A stretch of DNA of 64,000 bases from Apricaphanius iberus (Eukaryota > Chordata > Actinopteri > Cyprinodontiformes > Aphaniidae), in contig JAPXFQ010001770.1 in assembly GCA_028564705.1 (NCBI GenBank), forward strand, positions 1 to 64,000, in the 5' to 3' direction. The notes under the pieces were generated by a model, which was given only the letters and a program-made list of their open reading frames with translations, made no database searches and had not been told where the DNA came from. Numbering within the stretch: the stretch's first letter is position 1; the number at the start of each line of letters is the position of its first letter. The translations under genes and the position numbers were made by a program. Below, one piece after another: positions 23,118 through 35,339 of the stretch.

Positions 23118-25059
23118 ATGTTTCTAATTTTATGTTTTCTTTTTGTTGGGTGTAAGTATGAGTGAACTCTAAACCAATTAAAGATTTTTTTATTAAAGAA
23201 ATCTTGAAATGTTATTATTTAGCTCAAATAGATACCATATTCACCTGCAAGTACATTACAGATATTGTGATGAATCGTTTTGTTTTTCCTTTTTAGGCTG
23301 TACTGAAGAATTGAAGTTTGAGATTAAGACCGTGACTGCTGGACAAAATGTGACCCTGAGCTGTCCTTGCCAGACCACCGCTCTCTACCAAGAAACTTTT
23401 TATTGGATCCGTCTTGTTTCTGGAAACTGGCCTGAATTTCTTGGAGCAACATTTAATTTCGTGGATAACGATGTTTTCAAGATTCCTCACATTCAGACAA
23501 AACGAGATGGAGGAGAATTTCTTCTTCATATTAATGAAGCCAAGCGAAACGATACTGGACTTTACTACTGTATTAAAGTCAAACAACTGGAGTTCAGATT
23601 TATGAATGGAACATTTCTGAAGATTAAAGGTACGAAATGTATCAATTATTTAGAACATTCTCTTACTAATAATATTCATTTAGTTGTAAAACCATATGTT
23701 TTTTTTGCCCTCCAGGACCAGAATCAGATATCAGTGCTATCATTCAGGAGCCTTCATCTGGTCCAGTTCATCCAAAAAAACCAGAGACACTACAGTGTTC
23801 GGTTTTCTCTGACTCTGAGGAGAGCACTTGTCTAAAAGATAACAGAGTGTACTGGTTCAGAGCTGGACCAGATAATTCTCACCCCAGTTTACTTTATTTA
23901 CAAGGAGACAGTGGAGATGAGTGTGAAAAGAGTTCAGAAGCTCCCTCTGCTAAGAAATGCTTCTACAACTTTTCTGAGACCTTTGACGCAGGGACTTATT
24001 ACTGTGCTGTGGCTGCATGTGGACAGATATTATTTGGAAACGGCACAAAACTGCATGAAGGTAAAAGTTTCTTCTTATAAGTTGCTTCAACTATTGTGAT
24101 AAAGTAAACAAATAGCAGCATGTTTACACAAAGATCCTAGAAGAGCAGTTATAGAAGCGGGTTGTGCATCTGAAACTGACAGATAGTAGCTAAAAGACCT
24201 TAAAATTATTTAATATAATCTGATAAATAAAAGAATGTGATACTTTGTCTAGAATCCAGAAGTAAGAAAAAGTAAAACCTGAATTTTCTGAACAATAATC
24301 TGATACGGTACATTTAGTCATTGCTGTCAAAGCTGGTTCTACACTGTAATAAATATCTGAATGTTATTAGTTTCTCACATGTAAAATCTGCATATTTGGG
24401 ATTTGATGTACAAAAGACAGAGTAGTAACATATGTTCAACTGTACATCTCAGGTTTTGCTCATCTTATTTTAAGATCTAAAAATCAGATGAATTTTCAAT
24501 GCAAAACCTTATAAATATAATAGACTATACTTCGTATAGATTACTTTTTAAAATGACCATCTTCAAAGAATTGTTTAATTTTTGCCTAGTAATCTCTATA
24601 ACTAAGCAAAATAGTCAACGGAAAAGTAATTTACAAGAACTGACACCTAATTCTATTCTTTAATATTTATATAAAGTTTTTTTTTTTTCTGTTGTCATTG
24701 CAGCAACTAACATTTCGTCACAGCACATCAACATTTTCATTGGAGTTACCTTGACCAACAGCCTAATTGTTTTAGCTGTCCTTATTTATTCTATCAAGGA
24801 AAGTAATTTCAAAGGTAATCTGAGACATGCATTTTTTATTCATACAAAACAAATGTAAATGTTTGTCATCCAAACATTTTTTTTCTTTTTTCTTAATTCA
24901 GCTTCAGCAGCCCCGCAAGTAAAAGGAATGTCATGCAAAAACCGACACGCAAATGTTTACACAACCGTCATCTTCACACTAATGAATGTTAATAGTGGAA
25001 AAAAGAAGGCATACAAAGAGACGAAGATCTACGCTGCTCTTACTGGTGTTGCACAATAA
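23118..25059 (+). CDS. NITR-A: novel immune-type receptor, V-I-TM with tyrosine tail
   Basis: Predicted exons are 23118-23151, 23297-23629, 23716-24060, 24704-24814 and 24902-25059, all with GT-AG borders and phase-1 junctions, giving 326 residues. Exon 1 is a hydrophobic signal peptide (MFLILCFLFVG). Exon 2 is a V domain (LSCPC, YWIRLVSGNWPEFLG, DTGLYYC, MNGTFL). Exon 3 is an I domain with six cysteines and the joining-like LFGNGTKL after YYCAVAACG. Exon 4 is a membrane segment (INIFIGVTLTNSLIVLAVLI) with no charge. Exon 5 is the tail, with NVYTTV and KIYAAL, close to but not strict ITIMs. NITRs are surface receptors of fish cytotoxic cells; an inhibitory role is inferred from the uncharged membrane segment and the tail. 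The tail stops at a TAA where NITR-B and NITR-D read GAA, so it is shorter than in B. An ATTAAA lies at 25202-25207. Confidence 0.9.
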
Positions 25060-25639
25060 TGCTGTTCAAATCCCTTGTAAATCTGGTTTTGCTAACTCTG
25101 GAACTTACGAAATCTATAAAAAGTAGAAGTCATCCATGTAGTACAAAATCAAGTGTATTTGAAAGATTTTGTATAGCTGCAGTTTTTCAGTTAGTACAAA
25201 AATTAAATGCCACCAATTAAAAGTTTTGCATCAGTTTCATCAAATTAATTATCTTTGTGTGTTTTATGTTCAATTGACTAGTATGTCCAACAGAAACGTT
25301 TGCATGTAAATATTAAACAGAAAAATAAGTTACAATTGCATTTCCTGCTGTCACCAATTGTGATTCATTAATATCTTTGAATATTTGAAGAATGAAGTTT
25401 TGTGTGAAAATGTGTACTAACAAAAATATGGATTTTTATGGTTGGAGAGACCGTGTTGTTTTGAATCTTGGTGTGATGGAAACACAGTGCTATTGAGCAA
25501 ACAAAAAAAATCTGGCATTTTAAAACTGTCACAATCTGAGTGACAATGAAATCTGTCAACTGTTTTAATTTTAATTTAGTTTTTTATATGTTCTGTAATG
25601 TAAATAAAGAGGAAATTACTGAATTACCCTGGAGTCCAA

Positions 25640-27900
25640 CAGTTTTTTAAATTAACCTGGACACCTTGAAACTGTATTTCTAAAGATTAGGCAAGTCTTT
25701 CATCACTGCCTCCAAGTACTCAACTCAGCTGCTCAACCTACAAATGAATGTGTCTAGCAAATTTAGGACCATTTAAAATACAATTAACAACCTGCTCAAC
25801 AGAGTAAAACTTATTTCCAATAAGAACTTTTACAACAGAAAAATAATCGAAAAACCACAGATGTCACTAAGTTTATGCGGAATTTATGAGACTTCATCTT
25901 ATTATTATTAGAGCCGTCAAACTGGTTTTCGGAGCCGATTCTAAATAGTATTTACCTTGTTTAATATGCTTGAACTAAATATTGATAATTGAATAATTAT
26001 TGCAGTTCAATTCAGGATTTTTAAAGCTATGTTTAGCCTGATTGAGAGCAGCTGAAATATTTTGTCAGTTGTAGCTTCTGACAATCTTTATCTATGAGGC
26101 AGAAATACATTGACTTGTGAGAGGCTGTTTACTACAAAGCTGCTATGTTGACGTTTTTTATTGCTTGTTTTTCTCAATTTTTTTATTTAATATATGGTTT
26201 TGTGAACTTTATGCCTTCTCTCGTAGTCTTGCCCTTTTATGTGACTTTGTAATCTAATGGGGTAATTATTGAATTGTTTGCTTCCTATAACTTTAATTTG
26301 CTCTTTTAACACTTAACTTACTTAGTATTTTATTTCGGATTGTCTTGTTACAATGGAAAAGGATTTTTGTCATTTTGAAAACACTGCTTGTTTTAGTACC
26401 ACATGGTACCACTTATGACAGTGCTGCAAGCAGAAGAACTAATACATTCCACAAAGCAAGTCTCTGGCATTGTAAAGTGATATATGTTACACGTAATATG
26501 CACCTAGATATTGCTTTTTTTACTGCATTTACTGCTTTCTGATACTAAAAACTACAGTAACATGAGCAGCGTAACAGTAGCTAGACTCAAGCTGTGATAG
26601 GCCTTTCCTGCCCTTTGACCAAGCTCTGAAGTCGTTTACTCAGAAGAAAAATGAATATAAAGTTTAGTACATATGAGATGAAGCAAAGCTACAACAGGCA
26701 TCAATAATATTCTTAACCTAAATAACCGTTCTTAATCAGTTCTTGATTCGAGAATACTCGATGGATCAACAAATAGCACAAGAAATAGAAAACTAGTTTA
26801 GATAGCTAAAAAATATGAACAGCAAATTGCATTTTAATGTAAAAAATGTAAAAAAAAAAAAGACACAAATTGGTCTTGAAGGACGGAAGGACAAAGATTT
26901 TTGTGAAAGATGTGTTTTTTATTATTATTTTAGACATCTTCCCAGCTGGAGGACTGATTTCATGTCTACATTATTGTTGAACTGTCATTGTTTTCATCAA
27001 CAGCAAATCTTAAGAAGTCGCCGACTGAAAATACTATGTTGTTGTATAAGAGCTCTATAAGAGTTGCTAAAGGTTGTACATAATTTTCTTGATTTTATGA
27101 AGAATTGTGTTTTGAACCGTAATCTCCAAGGTTTCCAGAGTTGTCCTAAGAACAGAACTTACATTCTTTATCAGACTGTTGAGCCTTTTTAAGTCTGTGA
27201 CTCTGATGCTGCTACCCCAAAAAGTGATTGCAAAAGAGATTACACCCTCCACAACAGATTAATAGAAGAAATGCAACACCTTTCTGCAAACATTTCCTCC
27301 TAAGTTTCCTCAGGAAGTACAATCTTCCCTGACTGTTTTTTTTTTCATGCATTTAGCACACTTTACAAATTTTCTCACTGTTATTTGGCAGCTTGCTTAG
27401 AAGCAGGTAGCTGATGAGAGATGAATGTGTGAGATATAGCACAAGTTAATTCTACAGTTAAAACCAGAGGTGATGTGGTTACATACCACTAAGGTCCTTC
27501 ATATTGTAAGAAGTTACAGCCTAACCAAATGTTTTGTCCATTGCTCAGCTGTATGTTGAGACAAATGAAAACCACACAACAGAATTTTCCAATCTGAAAT
27601 AAACTACAAATTTAACATATGCAGATACTTTCATTTTAGAAGTTGATGCTTAACAATTCTCACTGTACTTCTTTTTAAATTATTTTATAGCTGAGTCAAT
27701 TTCTGTTCAACTAGTGTGTTGTAGACATTTACATATAATATTGATCATGACAAATATTTCTCACACTGACTGTTGCACAATCAGTTTTTCCACATACTTG
27801 TCTTTAGAGTTTTCTTTGTGTTCTTTCTGCTCCACAGGCCAGATATTTCAAAAAACAATTTTAAGAAAGCAGTTTAGAAGAACAACAGTGAGAGGCTGAT
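25640..27900. repeat. Duplicated non-coding block downstream of NITR-A
   Basis: Pieces of this DNA recur in the same order after NITR-B (35340 onward) and NITR-D (48600 onward). Examples: caacagagtaaaacttatttcc (25798), the segment around ctttgaccaagctctgaagtcgtttactcaga (26616) and gatgtggttacataccacta (27471), with counterparts at 35430, 36233 and 36751 and at 48720, 49495 and 49995. No gene is seen. The block marks the unit that was duplicated with the A/B/D subfamily. Confidence 0.65.
26940..27320 (-). pseudogene. LINE ORF2 3' fragment
   Basis: Minus-strand text includes FWGSSIRVTDLKRLNSLIKN, then VLRTTLETLEITVQ, ILHKIKKIMYN and further on QQHSIFSRRLLRF. This is the conserved C-terminal part of a fish non-LTR retrotransposon protein (same lineage as 20740-21010). 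It is broken by stops and frameshifts. It lies inside the block after NITR-A and appears to be missing from the corresponding place after NITR-B and NITR-D, so it probably inserted after duplication. Confidence 0.7.
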
Positions 27901-28126
27901 TTATAAAGATTCCCTAAGAATAAGTACAAAATTGCATGCAGCGCTAACAATTTGTGACAGTGGATTGTCCTTCATTTGCGGGTGATCTACTCAGATTGGG
28001 TGAAGAATTCATAATAGGTGCAAGGACCAGTTTTCAAATGGATTCATGATGTGTCTTTGGCAAAAAAAAGGGGGGGGGGAAACATACATTATTAAAGCTG
28101 CAGCATGTCCAAAACAAGGTCCCTAA

Positions 28127-28597
28127 TGCTGCGTTCAGAACGCAGGCTTGGTCAGCATCAGCAGCGTCAAGATTAAATGTTAAGTCTACAGTGGAGGCCA
28201 TTGGAGGAGCGTTGAAGGAGCGGATAGGAGGAGCGTTGCAGTCTCTGCGGCGCTTTGTGAGCGTTGGCTCCGTCAACTTTTCAAGCTTTTCCTGCATAAC
28301 AAGCTTCAAAGCTCATAGTGCTAGCAACGCAGAAGTTCAGCTCATTGAACTTTTGACGGTCCTTACGCTCTTGACGCAGCACGGCAACCAATCAGAACGT
28401 CTCACTGTAATGGTGTTGCCCGATGTCGACACTGCTTAGCCAACCACAATCCGCTACTCTTTAAAAGATCAAGCAGAGACAGGCCTACAAGCTTTGCGAG
28501 CTTCAGCTTAAAAATGTATCTTCTGTGTATATCTGTCGAACTAGTAGCTTTATGAGCGTCTCTTGACACTGACAAAGCTTGCTGTCTGAACACAGCA
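28127..28597. mobile_element. MITE, 471 bp, TAA target duplication
   Basis: The terminal inverted repeats are imperfect: TGCTGCGTTCAGAACGCA at the left against TGCTGTGTTCAGACAGCA (reverse complement of the right end). TAA flanks both ends (28124-28126 and 28598-28600). A 3-bp TAA/TTA duplication points to the PIF/Harbinger group. There is no transposase inside; open frames across it are not genes. Confidence 0.75.
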
Positions 28598-28600
28598 TAA

Positions 28601-30530
28601 GATCTCCATATTCTACTAATTTTGAAATGTACCACATTTTTTTCCATAAATCTCAAGCTGTAATAAAAAAAAAACAAGAAAAAAATTACCTTATCTTATA
28701 TTGTGAATGACATTTTTCAGTTTTTGATAAACTTATCTTGAATGTGGTGGCAGAGAGTTAAGAAGTGCCTTTCAGAACTAGTAAAAAAGATGTTAACATT
28801 TAACATTTTGGGTACATTTCTGTGCTTGGAAAACCTTCTTATTTGCCTGTTCTCCCCCCAATATTTACGTCTTCTGACAGAAACACCCATCTTGCGTATT
28901 CAGCATAGGAAAAAGTTTTGCTGTGGGTTTAACGGGGCAATGCTATCTGTGCCATGTAAGTAAACCAGCTAAAGTCTTTTTTGCGATGTTGTGCAGTTTG
29001 TGGTGGTTTTATCTGATAATGCAGCTCATCAACCATGAGAAGACCAAAAGAACGTGTGTGTGAGTGTGTGTGTTTGTGTCCTGTCAAGCATTTAAACTGA
29101 GGTCCATTTTTAATCGTTTCCAGTTTTTCACCTATAAAGCAAGGACCATTTAAAACAGAGTGGGGACATTCTGTCACTGATCTCTACCAGTTGGCTTTAG
29201 ATGGATGATTTGAATTAAGTTTTAGTAGAGGTTAGAGCTGCAGCTGAGCAGAAGCAGATTCAGTCAGTTTAGAGGGGAGACTTAAAGCTTCAATTTTTTA
29301 GATATAAATTAAAACTAAACAACATGGAACACTTTTGTTTCCAAAACCAGACATTAGATGGTCACAATTTTGGATACACAGCTTTTTATACTACTCTTGT
29401 TTTTTTGGTGATTCAGCTGTGTCTGGAGAAGGAGAGGAGAGTAGTAGATTAATTTGGAATACATGGAGGGAACAATCGCCTCCAGGTTTAGAGTGGTGGT
29501 TTGATGAATTGGGGCTGTACGCAGGGTCTTGGTGGGCAATGGTGATTGACAAAGTTTTGATTTCTCTAAGTTTTGATTTCTCCACTATAGAGTGGCAGGG
29601 ATGACGTGAGAGATCATGGTGTTTCCAGAACAGATGGTGTTGGAAACCAGGCAGACAGATAGAGGTTAAGGATGACAGAGCTGCACTAGAAAGCCATAGA
29701 GTAGGTAAGCATCGCCACCAACATCTAATATGTAGAGATTTAATGGCACGGTCTGGGACTGAAGTGGACACTAAGTAGGTAAGTGATCTGGGAGGAACAC
29801 GAGCAGTAAGCTGGACTCTTTCTCTCTGTCTCTCTCTCACACAAACACACAGACATTTACTTCACAAACAGACCTCATACCAACACAGTCATGTCATTGG
29901 GGAATCTTTCAACTTTGAAGCCAGAAGCAACCCTGATTTTTTTAAAGTCAATCAATCATTTAAGATACTATCCCCATACATCCTTTTGTAGAGTAAAAAA
30001 TACCTGGTACATGTGCTTGTTTGTCACTTGGAATTCAGAAGAAGGTAGGGAAATAAGCCCTGCAGCACTCAGCGTCCAAGAACACAGGGAGCAAGTAGCT
30101 TTGGTTCCTGGAATCCACAGCAGGCCTGGCAGGCAGCCACCAGGAGTACCTGGTAGAATCCCTCCTCCAGGATCCAGCCCAGCCCAGTAGTCACAAGCCT
30201 GTACAGAATGTCCCCAAGGGCCACCATCCGGAAGCAAATGACTCCAAGAATGGCCCAGCCTCCTGCAAAGATCCACCACACCAGAGGGGCGAGATCTCCC
30301 TCCCTCAACTGGCATTCTCGTAACACTGTCAGAAACTCTGAGGTAATTGCTAGACCAGCACTCCTTGCTGAGCCGGTGTATATGCAGGGCGAGAACGGAC
30401 AACATCCAACCCCCCCACCCCCCCACCCCATCTATCTTTCCTTGTGTATGGCTGCATTAATGCGTATGGCATATTAACCCTTAATTTTACTATGTAACAA
30501 TGTTTGAAAACCCTTTTGTGGGCATGTCTG
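28601..30530. other. Intergenic DNA before NITR-B
   Basis: No gene I can support. A (GT)n-like tract lies at about 29056-29085. Positions 30040-30430 are clearly more GC-rich than their surroundings and hold overlapping open frames on the minus strand; the one at 30431-30069 would be hydrophobic (for example VWWIFAGGWAILGVICF), but I do not recognise it. From about 30535 the sequence becomes paralogous to the NITR-A 5' flank. Confidence 0.4.
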
Positions 30531-30789
30531 GACTTAGACCATGTTGTGTTTTCTGTTGCACTAAGTAAAATGTATATAACTCAACAATATAAGACATGTT
30601 AATCAGTGCATCCCAGTTCTGTCTGTCAATATTCACTTTTGGTTTTATGTAGTGAAAATGGCCTGTTTTAAGGTAATCCAACTTGGAAATGTTTAAAAAG
30701 TTTGCTTCATTGTTCTTAAATTAGTATGTATTTATTTTTCTAGAAATTAAAAGATATATTTGACATGATTTACATAAATTTTAAATACG

Positions 30790-30850
30790 TTTAATGACCA
30801 ATCAGATCAGACTAAAAAGTTCCCTCCCTCTTAACATACTTATATTAGTT
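30790..30850 (+). promoter_or_regulatory. Promoter of NITR-B (CCAAT box plus TATA-like element)
   Basis: CCAAT at 30798-30802, then cttatattag at 30839-30848, about 55 bp before the start codon. Spacing and sequence match the NITR-A promoter almost base for base. Confidence 0.6.
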
Positions 30851-30900
30851 TGCCCCATTTTATAATCTGCTGTACTATACAAGCAGTCTCAAAGGGAGTG

Positions 30901-32979
30901 ATGAATAAAATGAAGCTGACTGTATATTTTCTGCTTGTGATCAGAGTTGGGTGTAAGTATGAGTGAACTTTACTTTGACTTCATGTTTTGGTAAAACTTG
31001 GATTGTAATGTTTATTATTTTAGTACAATTAATCAAATTGTTATAACCTGCCTGCTCATCATTGATTGACTGATCAATCGATTTATTTTTATTTTTTCAG
31101 GTTGCACTGAAAATAACAAATTTGAGATAAAGTCTGTGACAGCTGGACAAAGTGTGACGCTGGCATGTCCTTTCCAGAGCTCCACTCTCTACCCAGAGAC
31201 TTTGTACTGGATCCGCCTTGTTTCTGGAAATTGGCCTGAATTTCTTGGAGCAACATTTAACTTTGAGTTTGATGAGGTTTCTGAGAATTATCACATTCAT
31301 ACAAAACAAGAGCAAGGAGAATTCCTTCTTCATATTAATAAAGCTCAGAGAAATGACACTGGTCTGTACTACTGTATTAAAGTCAGAGAACTTGACTTAA
31401 TATTTATGAATGGAACTTTTCTACTTGTTAAAGGTAAAAGTATCAGTAGACTCAACTAAATTATATATTTTTTGTGAATTGTTTTTTTTTTTTTAATCGT
31501 CAGAGTAAAACATGTTTCTTGCTTGTTTTTGTTTTTTTTCAGGAGAGGAATCAAATTTAACTGTTTTCCTTCAGAAGCCTCCTTCTGGTTCAGTTCATCC
31601 AGAAAACCCAGAGACGCTACAGTGTTTATTTATCTCTGAATCTGAGAGAAAAACATGCGCAACAGATAACATGGTGTACTGGTTCAGAACTGGATCGGCT
31701 AATTCTCATCCCAATTTACTTTACCTACAAGAAAACAGTGGAGATGAATGTGAGAAGAGTCCAGAAGCTCCTAATGCACAAAAATGTTTCTTCAACTTTT
31801 CTGAGACCTTCGACACAGGGACTTATTACTGTGCTGTGGCTGCATGTGGAGAGATATTATTTGGAAATGGAGCAAACCTGCATGATAAAGGTAACATTTT
31901 TATAATTTTCTCTTTATTAGAACATTTTCTTCAACAGTAATGATGCATAGTATATGATAAATATATAGAACGTAGAATTCAAAAACACTGAATGCTCAGT
32001 TAAAAAATTGGTTGTACATCTGAAAGGATAGTAACTGGTAGCTGCATGACCTAAAAGTTAGATTAATGAAACATATTGAATTAACGCAACTGTTAGATTA
32101 TCCAGAATCCAGAACTGGCAAAAAGTAAAACCTGAATATTATTTTAAGTGAACAATGAGGACATACAGTAATTTAAGTTATTGGTGCATGAGCTTGTTGT
32201 ATACTAATACATACTATTATATTTATAAGTTTCTCATAAATTAAAATAAACATTTTAGACTACATAAACGATAACAGTAATTATTTACGCTCAGCTGTAC
32301 ATCTGAAGTTTTACTTAACTTTGAAGATCTAAGGTGCAGTTGAATTTTCTATGTAAAATCTAATTTATACAACAGGCTAAGCTTAGTATAACTTACTTTT
32401 TGAACATGACTTTTTAATTTTTGCCTTATAATCTGTACAAATCAGTAAAATGTCAAATTTTTTCACATTTGTACTATAAAAACTAACCTTGGATTAATAT
32501 TTAAGTTTATTTCTGTTATAATTTCAGCAACCATCATTTGGTCACAACAGATCTTCAACATTTTCATTGGATTTACCTTTGCCATCAGCCTAATAGTTTT
32601 AGCTGTCCTTTTGCTTGCCTTCAAAGAAGGCAATGTCAAAGGTAATCTAAATCTTGCATTTTTATACAAAAATGTAAACGTTTGTCTTATCCATATTTTT
32701 GCTTTTTTATTCTTTTTTATTGTCTTTATTATTATTATTATATTTTTTATTAATTCCATTTCAGCACCCCTGCAAGCAAAAAGAAAAGTATGCAAAAACT
32801 GGCAGGGAAATGTTTACACAGCTGTCATCTTCACAATAATGAATGCTGATGGTGGAAAAAAGAGGGAATACGAGGACACAAAGATCTACGTTGCTGCTAC
32901 GGCTTCTGCATATGAATACTGTTCAACAAATAAATGTGGTTGTGCTAACTTTGCAACTTACCAAATGTATAAAAAGTAA
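30901..32979 (+). CDS. NITR-B: novel immune-type receptor, V-I-TM with long tail
   Basis: Predicted exons are 30901-30952, 31101-31433, 31543-31890, 32528-32641 and 32765-32979, phase-1 joined, giving 353 residues. The start ATG at 30901 is in frame with a second ATG at 30910 (MKLTVYFLLVI), which would serve equally well before the signal peptide. The V domain carries LACPFQ, YWIRLVSGNWPEFLG and DTGLYYC. The I domain has six cysteines and YYCAVAACGEILFGNG, but the joining-like motif reads GNGANL, with the usual threonine replaced. The membrane segment (FNIFIGFTFAISLIVLAVLLL) has no charge. The tail has NVYTAV, then KIYVAA (hydrophobic +3 position lost), and continues through YEYC and QMYKK, about 20 residues longer than in NITR-A. 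It is the closest paralogue of NITR-A. It probably sits on the cell surface as an inhibitory-type receptor; ligand unknown. Confidence 0.9.
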
Positions 32980-33159
32980 AAGTCATCATTCCATAAGTTT
33001 TTAAAGCAGCATATTTAAAAGGTTTAATACTGATGTAAATTTTCAGTTAGGCTGAAAGTCATCTGGAACCAATGAACTGTTTTACATTAAATGTATCCAC
33101 TTTGTGTGTTTTATATTCAATGGTTAAATCTGTCCAATGTCAAAACAGAGATTTTACAT

Positions 33160-34011
33160 TAGGGCTGGGCGGTATACCAAAAATGTACCTATACTGAAAT
33201 GTCTGACGTACCAAAGTAATTTGCCTGTGTCAGTAAATTCTGTATTTTTAAAAAATGTGCTTCAGTTTACTGGGGCTCATGCCCCTTTAAGATGAGTATT
33301 GTGCTGGGGTTCAGTCACGGGACTGCGTACAGTTATGTGACTTCATCCCACCCAAAAGGGAGCAGCATTGCAACTGTACAAAATTAATTTAGCGAGTATT
33401 TAGACTCCTCTAGTGACTCTTTTTCAAAACAGCGACTAGTAACAAATCTAGTGACCTTTTTATGGTGTCGTTTTAGACCTTTGGAGACTAACATGGAGCC
33501 TGTATTAATTGTTACTGTTTTCACTGAGCAGCAAAATTGCTCATAGCATGGTTCAGCTCCGCCTGCCTGCATGTCCAGGTCTTGCTCCGTCAGAACAGAT
33601 ATTAAACCGGTTGATTCAAGAATATTCATAATTCGCAAATGCTTGAAGCCACCGCCCTTACCCTTGCTCTGATGTAAATGCAAAATAATTTACGGTCTAA
33701 TAGAAATGTCTAAGTAAATCAAGATTTCACTCACAGCCCCAGTCACTTTCTCACCTGGTCTGTGTGGTCGCTTCTCTGAGTCATGGCTGAGTCTGATATG
33801 GACAGGAAGAAGTGTAAATCCAACCCTGATTTAAAAGGCTGCTTTTCTTGATGTCGTGGGATGACAAGAACCCATCCCATTTTCAAGAAATTAGGCCACT
33901 ACCAGACACTGAATATACAAAGACACGGGGTGGGGGGTCGTTAGGTATCGTCTATTTATCTGTATCTAGGTGAACTGCTCAATATATCGTGATACTGATT
34001 TGAGGCCGTAT
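33160..34011. mobile_element. hAT-like non-autonomous element, right end truncated
   Basis: The left end TAGGGCTGGGCGGTAT is the classic terminus of a widespread fish hAT family. Near 33980-34011, atatatcgtgatactgattt ... gaggccgtat looks like the matching subterminal region, but the final cgcccagccct is missing. It holds no transposase. It begins about 180 bp after the NITR-B stop codon. Confidence 0.6.
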
Positions 34012-34420
34012 AAAATATTCAATGGCTCTATTTTACATGTAAATACGTAGCCCAGACAAGTTATGACGGCATTTACAATCAACTCTAATTTAGATTCAGT
34101 ATTAATCTATCAAAACTTGAATGAGGTGTGTATATGAAAATTGTTTTTATAGACCTAAAGATATGATTTTCTAATAGGACACATCACAGCAGCAGATATA
34201 TTAAGAAATACAAATATATAAATAATACATTTTGCAACCAGGGTCATGTTGTTTTGAATGTTGCTTTAATAGAAGTATACAATGCAATAATCAGCTAGCA
34301 AAATAAAAAAGCTGTTTTCATTATCTGTCTGATTATGAAACCTCTCAACTTTACCTCCCTTTCATTTTAATATTCATTATAATATGACTTAGTTGTCCAA
34401 AAGCTCTTTTAATGAACTTA

Positions 34421-35007
34421 GGCCATGTACACACTAAGCCGTATAATGCCTTAAACGTATAATTATTTAGTCTACACGCCCCTATCGTCCACACTAACCC
34501 GGCGTCTTTTAAGGTCTGATGCCGGATAACTATTAGCCGGGTAAGAGAGCCATGTAAATCTTAATTCAACGGCTAAACGAGCTAGTGTGGACAGCTTCCC
34601 CGGATAATGAAAGGAAGTGGCGTCAATGAATGCTGCATCAATAACAATACGACACTACAGACAAAGACAACAGCGAAGAGTAATAAATCGATCTCGTCGT
34701 CTGTCCACACCAAAAACTCTCTCTTCTTCTGAGCAGCTATTGTTCTCTTCGGTTAACGGGACAAGCAGATATGTACTGTGCTGTAGAGCTTCTTGTATAT
34801 ATTATGTAGGCGCTGGCGTCACTTAAATTATACGTGTGTTTCTTGCGTCTTTTCGCGCATGCCCAGTATTTGCACAGGTCGGTATGGGATTGCGCAATCA
34901 TGGGACCTTAAACGGACCTTAAACGGGGCGTAAATGCTCGTGTTGAGTGGATAACATTAGGCGTCTAACTCCCCGTGTAACCTTATTGGCTTAGTGTGGA
35001 CGTAGCC
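34421..35007. mobile_element. PIF/Harbinger-type MITE, 587 bp, TTA target duplication
   Basis: The inverted termini are GGCCATGTACACACTAAGCC at the left and GGCTACGTCCACACTAAGCC as the reverse complement of the right end. TTA lies on both sides (34418-34420 and 35008-35010). It has no coding capacity. The TTA duplication and the GGC start agree with Harbinger-type elements. It is 587 bp long, close to the 585-bp MITE inside NITR-D, but the termini differ enough to be another family. Confidence 0.85.
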
Positions 35008-35339
35008 TTAGATGTATAGAAACTGCAAAATTCAGAATTAAGCACATTTTTCTTTCTTTTTTTCTTTTTTTTACGTGTCCTATCTACCACTTTGCTACTC
35101 ATGATTGGGGTGTGAGTACCAAATACAAGCCCAACAGATTTACTTTCCCAAGCAGAGCATTACAGCTTTTCTATAGTACTCCACTTGATATACTGTATAT
35201 ACAAGATAGGGAGAACACAAGAAAACCTCCCTGTCTTCCACCTCTGTTGGATGACAAAGAAGTGGGAAAAACAAAAACAAACAAAAACAACCAATAGAAC
35301 AGAACAACTTTAACAAAACGGATCTAGCACGTTTTTCAT

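Noticed and set aside
23209..23835. 208-codon open frame across the NITR-A V exon
   Set aside because: It reads through introns 1 and 2 and then out of frame in the I exon; the splice borders and paralogue comparison give a better model.
25483..25510. Recombination-signal-like text: CACAGTG, 11-base spacer, acaaaaaaaa
   Set aside because: It lies about 420 bp after the NITR-A stop codon, not beside a V or J exon. The spacer is 11, not 12 or 23, and the nonamer is only an A-run. NITRs are not known to rearrange.
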